Positions 61,526-64,000 of a stretch of 64,000 nt of DNA are shown here, in pieces; positions within the stretch are counted from its first letter, which is position 1; every line of letters begins with the position of its first letter. The stretch spans positions 1-64,000 of the forward strand of contig DGWC01000076.1 in NCBI GenBank assembly GCA_002395135.1, in the 5' to 3' direction. The notes beneath the pieces were generated by a model. That model saw only the letters and a list, made by a program, of their open reading frames with translations. It did no database searches and had not been told where the DNA came from. The position numbers were made by a program, and so were the translations under genes. The DNA comes from Prevotella sp. UBA4268. GTDB lineage: Bacteria; Bacteroidota; Bacteroidia; Bacteroidales; Bacteroidaceae.

Positions 61526-61643
61526 CACATTTATTCTGAAACCACAAGCGTTCTTTCGGGTATAATTGCATAATGGAAGCAAACTTTTTTTGCGTATTCC
61601 GATAAAAAAATCGCATTTACTTTTTTTTCATGGAAATTGTTGT

Positions 61644-61651
61644 TATTTTTG
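61644..61651 (+). promoter_or_regulatory. -7 box of the TonB-dependent receptor gene
   Basis: TATTTTTG followed by CAAACG, with a T-rich -33 region near 61620-61628; 53 nt before ATG 61705. Confidence 0.55.
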
Positions 61652-61704
61652 CAAACGATATCTCATTATTAATATTCAGGATAATTATCCACAACCTAAT
61701 CAAA

Positions 61705-63567
61705 ATGAAAAGAACCTTATCCTTATTCGCATTGATGGCATCGCTGGCCGGCTTTGCCGCGCAGCCCGATTCGCTGACATTGCAGGAAATTGTCGTAACA
61801 GGCACGCGCAACGCCACCGACGTGCGCCATTTGCCCATGACCGTAACCGTGATTGGCCACGAAGAACTGACCAATCAGTATCAGACATCCGTCTTGCCCA
61901 CCGTGATGCAGCAGGTTCCCGGCCTCATGCTCACCGCTCGCGGCATGCTGGGATATGGTGTTTCGGGCGGAGCAGCAGGAGGCATCAACCTAAGAGGCAT
62001 CAGTGGCGGTGCCGGCCAGTTGCTTGTGCTCATCGACGGACACCCTCAATACAACGGTGTTTATGGCCATCCCATCTCCGACAGTTACCAAACGCTCATG
62101 GCAGAGCGCGTTGAAGTGCTCAGAGGACCTGCCTCCGTGCTGTATGGTTCAAATGCCATGGGCGGTGTCCTCAACATCGTTACGCGCCAAAACCATGCCG
62201 AAGGGTCGCACACCACGCTCAACTTAGGGGCTGGCAGTTACGGAACGGTGACGGGAGAAATATCCAACCAGACACGAAAAGGGAAACTATCGACCACCGT
62301 TTCTGCACAATACGGACGTTCTGACAACCACCGCCCGCGAATGGGATTCGAGCAATACGGCGGATACATGAAGATCGGCTACGACATTTCCAGCCATTGG
62401 AACACCTATATAGATGGAAACGTTACGCATTTCAATGCTTCTCACCCCGGGACAACCACCTCGCCACTCTGGAATGCAGACCAATGGATTACGCGCGGAG
62501 TAGTTTCGGCGGCGCTGGAAAACCACTACGACCGCACAAGTGGTGCGCTGAGCGTTTATGCCAACTATGGCCGGCATAAGTTAAACGACGGTACGGCCGA
62601 CCCAGTGAACAGTCCTACCACCCGATATTTCCGTTCTAAGGACGCATTGACGGGCATTTCCTGGTATCAGAGCGTCAATCTGTTCGAAGGCAACAGAGTT
62701 ACGGCCGGCCTTGACTTCCAGCATATCTACGGAAAAGCCTACTATACGTCTATCGCAACCGGCGAAGTGCTCGACACGCCCAACAAACAGAGCGGGCGTT
62801 CTCATCGCAACGAGGTGGCAGGATATGCTGATTTCAGACAGGACATCGCGTCATGGCTCACCGTGGATGCAGGAATCCGCGTTGACCATCACTCCATTAC
62901 CGGAACAGAATGGATTCCGCAGGCAGGCTTTGTGGTACGTCCGATGGCGACGGGAGAAATCAAGGCCATGGCCAGCAAGGGATTCCGCACCCCCACCATG
63001 CGCGAAATGTACCTCTATCCCCCATCTAATGAAGAACTGGAACCAGAGCGCCTGTGGACCTACGAACTGTCATGGCATCACAGAATGGCAGGTAATGCCT
63101 TTGTATATGGCATCAATGCGTTCTATATCAATGGAGACAACATGATAGAAACTGTGAACAGAAAGAACGTAAACACAGGTGCCATCGAGAATAGCGGCAT
63201 AGAACTGGAAGCCTCTTATCGTATTAACGCGCAATGGAGCCTGAGCACGAACCACACTCTGCTGCACATGGTGCACCCGGTGGTGGCTGCGCCCGACTAT
63301 AAAGGCTTTCTCGGCGTGAACTATTCGCGCAACAGATGGGAGGCTCATCTCTCCTTGCAGTGCATCAACGGTCTTTACACTGCCGTTGGAGACAACGAGA
63401 AGAAAGAGAACTTCGTGTTGCTGAACAGCACGGTGAGTTATCTGCTCACGAAAAACGCCACTCTCTGGCTGAGAGGAGAGAACCTGCTGGCACAGAAATA
63501 CGAAATCAACGCCGGCTATCCCATGCCTCGCGCCACGGTGATGGGTGGCGTGCAGATCAGACTCTGA
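61705..63567 (+). CDS. TonB-dependent outer-membrane receptor
   Basis: A 620-residue ligand-gated porin importing an unknown substrate, probably a metal chelate or cofactor. ATG 61705 gives a signal peptide (KRTLSLFALMASLAGFA). The TonB box region LTLQEIVVTGTR is at residues 27-38, the plug domain spans about 40-160 (VERVEVLRGPASVLYGSNAMGGVLNIVTR), and 22-strand barrel sequence follows to the C-terminal YPMPRATVMGGVQIRL. It lacks the carboxypeptidase-like extension of SusC proteins, so a classical siderophore/haem/cobalamin type is likelier. Confidence 0.94.
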   Translation: MKRTLSLFALMASLAGFAAQPDSLTLQEIVVTGTRNATDVRHLPMTVTVIGHEELTNQYQTSVLPTVMQQVPGLMLTARGMLGYGVSGGAAGGINLRGISGGAGQLLVLIDGHPQYNGVYGHPISDSYQTLMAERVEVLRGPASVLYGSNAMGGVLNIVTRQNHAEGSHTTLNLGAGSYGTVTGEISNQTRKGKLSTTVSAQYGRSDNHRPRMGFEQYGGYMKIGYDISSHWNTYIDGNVTHFNASHPGTTTSPLWNADQWITRGVVSAALENHYDRTSGALSVYANYGRHKLNDGTADPVNSPTTRYFRSKDALTGISWYQSVNLFEGNRVTAGLDFQHIYGKAYYTSIATGEVLDTPNKQSGRSHRNEVAGYADFRQDIASWLTVDAGIRVDHHSITGTEWIPQAGFVVRPMATGEIKAMASKGFRTPTMREMYLYPPSNEELEPERLWTYELSWHHRMAGNAFVYGINAFYINGDNMIETVNRKNVNTGAIENSGIELEASYRINAQWSLSTNHTLLHMVHPVVAAPDYKGFLGVNYSRNRWEAHLSLQCINGLYTAVGDNEKKENFVLLNSTVSYLLTKNATLWLRGENLLAQKYEINAGYPMPRATVMGGVQIRL

Positions 63568-63576
63568 GCGTAAAGA

Positions 63577-64000
63577 CTACTGGTAATTGCGTATGCGCAC
63601 ATCCACAGATGCGCCTTTCAGCAAGTCGACCACCGTGGTCATGTCGGTCCGCGAATAATGATACGGGAACAACACTTTGGGGTTTATCATCCGCGCTGCT
63701 CGGGCAAGTTGCTCGGGCAGCATGGTATATGGCTGGTTGCAAGGCAGAAAGGCCACATCGATATTCTTTATTTCTGCCATTTCGGGAATATCTTCCGTAT
63801 CGCCGGCCACATAGATTCTGAAACCGTCTAAGGTGATGACATATCCGTTGTCGCGCCCTTTGGGATGGAATTTCTCACGTCCGGGCGTGGTGTTATAGGC
63901 AGGAACGGCCTCCACCTGTATATCTTCGGCCAGCATCAAGTTGTCGCCATTGGCCATCACAGTGCCGTTGCCCAGCATTTCGGCGCATCGCGCGTTGGTA
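63577..64000 (-). CDS. Metallo-beta-lactamase-fold hydrolase, N-terminus cut by window edge
   Basis: The C-terminal part of an MBL-fold hydrolase. The frame is open to the right edge, so the first part of the protein is missing from this window. Visible features are DGFRIYVAGDTEDIPEM (Asp of the metal site), FLPCNQPYTMLPEQLARAA and VLFPYHYSRTD (final His), the UlaG-like/MBL group signatures. It converges with the receptor gene, with 9 nt between the stops. The substrate is unknown. Confidence 0.88.
   Translation of the reverse strand, partial: TNARCAEMLGNGTVMANGDNLMLAEDIQVEAVPAYNTTPGREKFHPKGRDNGYVITLDGFRIYVAGDTEDIPEMAEIKNIDVAFLPCNQPYTMLPEQLARAARMINPKVLFPYHYSRTDMTTVVDLLKGASVDVRIRNYQ

Noticed and set aside
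1..64000. tRNA and rRNA genes
   Set aside because: Intergenic regions were read for cloverleaf features and conserved rRNA strings by eye; none was convincing. A covariance-model scan would be decisive.

Overview
The window reads as a chromosomal segment of a Bacteroidales bacterium, most likely Prevotella/Segatella. The case rests on several features: TAnnTTTG-type -7 promoter boxes with no obvious Shine-Dalgarno sequences, a BspA-like leucine-rich repeat protein, a PL10-CE8 pectin enzyme, a GH51 arabinofuranosidase, a KOR/VOR-type ferredoxin oxidoreductase, a secreted endonuclease I with a C-terminal sorting-like domain, and an integrase/MobV/DUF3987 mobilizable element of the Bacteroidetes type. 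No rRNA, tRNA or CRISPR was found.

Layout. (1) 1-4250: a response regulator cut by the left edge, a half-size EamA transporter and an orphan RND efflux permease. (2) 4255-13164: a mobilizable element with MobV relaxase, a hairpin-rich oriT candidate, a Toprim-type primase-like protein, an iteron-like GTGCAA/TTGCAC cluster, a DUF3987 ATPase, an excisionase-like HTH protein, a membrane protein, a tyrosine integrase and a four-module HTH regulator. Its right end abuts a BspA-like gene that stops in mid-repeat, so part 1 may be cargo of the same element. (3) 13165-19024: the truncated LRR gene, a structured RNA candidate in its leader, and the ilvD-ilvB-ilvN operon with 9-bp tandem arrays in its gaps. 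(4) 19227-23698: cobU-cobT-cobS-cobC for late cobalamin assembly, then a hemolysin III family protein and ttcA. (5) 23750-28621: a LuxR-type regulator lacking its phosphoacceptor Asp, a gap with a 22-bp-period array, and an OmpA/lipoprotein operon. (6) 28687-37621: GH51 enzyme, the four-subunit 2-oxoacid:ferredoxin oxidoreductase, a small TPR protein, folD, ffh and a neutral zinc metallopeptidase. (7) 37656-46129: secreted nuclease, two related DUF4359-like small proteins, an RNA methyltransferase, two PLP enzymes of sulfur amino acid metabolism, and a P1B-type ATPase lacking its nucleotide-binding domain. (8) 46190-53335: a secreted protein, the PL10-CE8 pectin enzyme, and a phenylalanine/tyrosine operon (pheA, aminotransferase, DAHP synthase-chorismate mutase, tyrA). 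(9) 53340-64000: a nuclease-family protein, SDR, UDP-GlcNAc 2-epimerase, HAD hydrolase, a second 22-bp-period array, SPFH/NfeD pair, a LuxR-like membrane protein, two putative metalloproteases, a TonB-dependent receptor and a partial metallo-beta-lactamase-fold hydrolase.

The most notable non-coding observations are a complete transcription-attenuation module in front of the Phe/Tyr operon (Phe/Tyr-rich 27-residue leader peptide, antiterminator segment, intrinsic terminator), two intergenic arrays with an exact 22-bp period, a structured leader RNA near 14.2-14.4 kb, and a 23-bp operator-like repeat placed upstream of both the excisionase and integrase genes of the mobile element.
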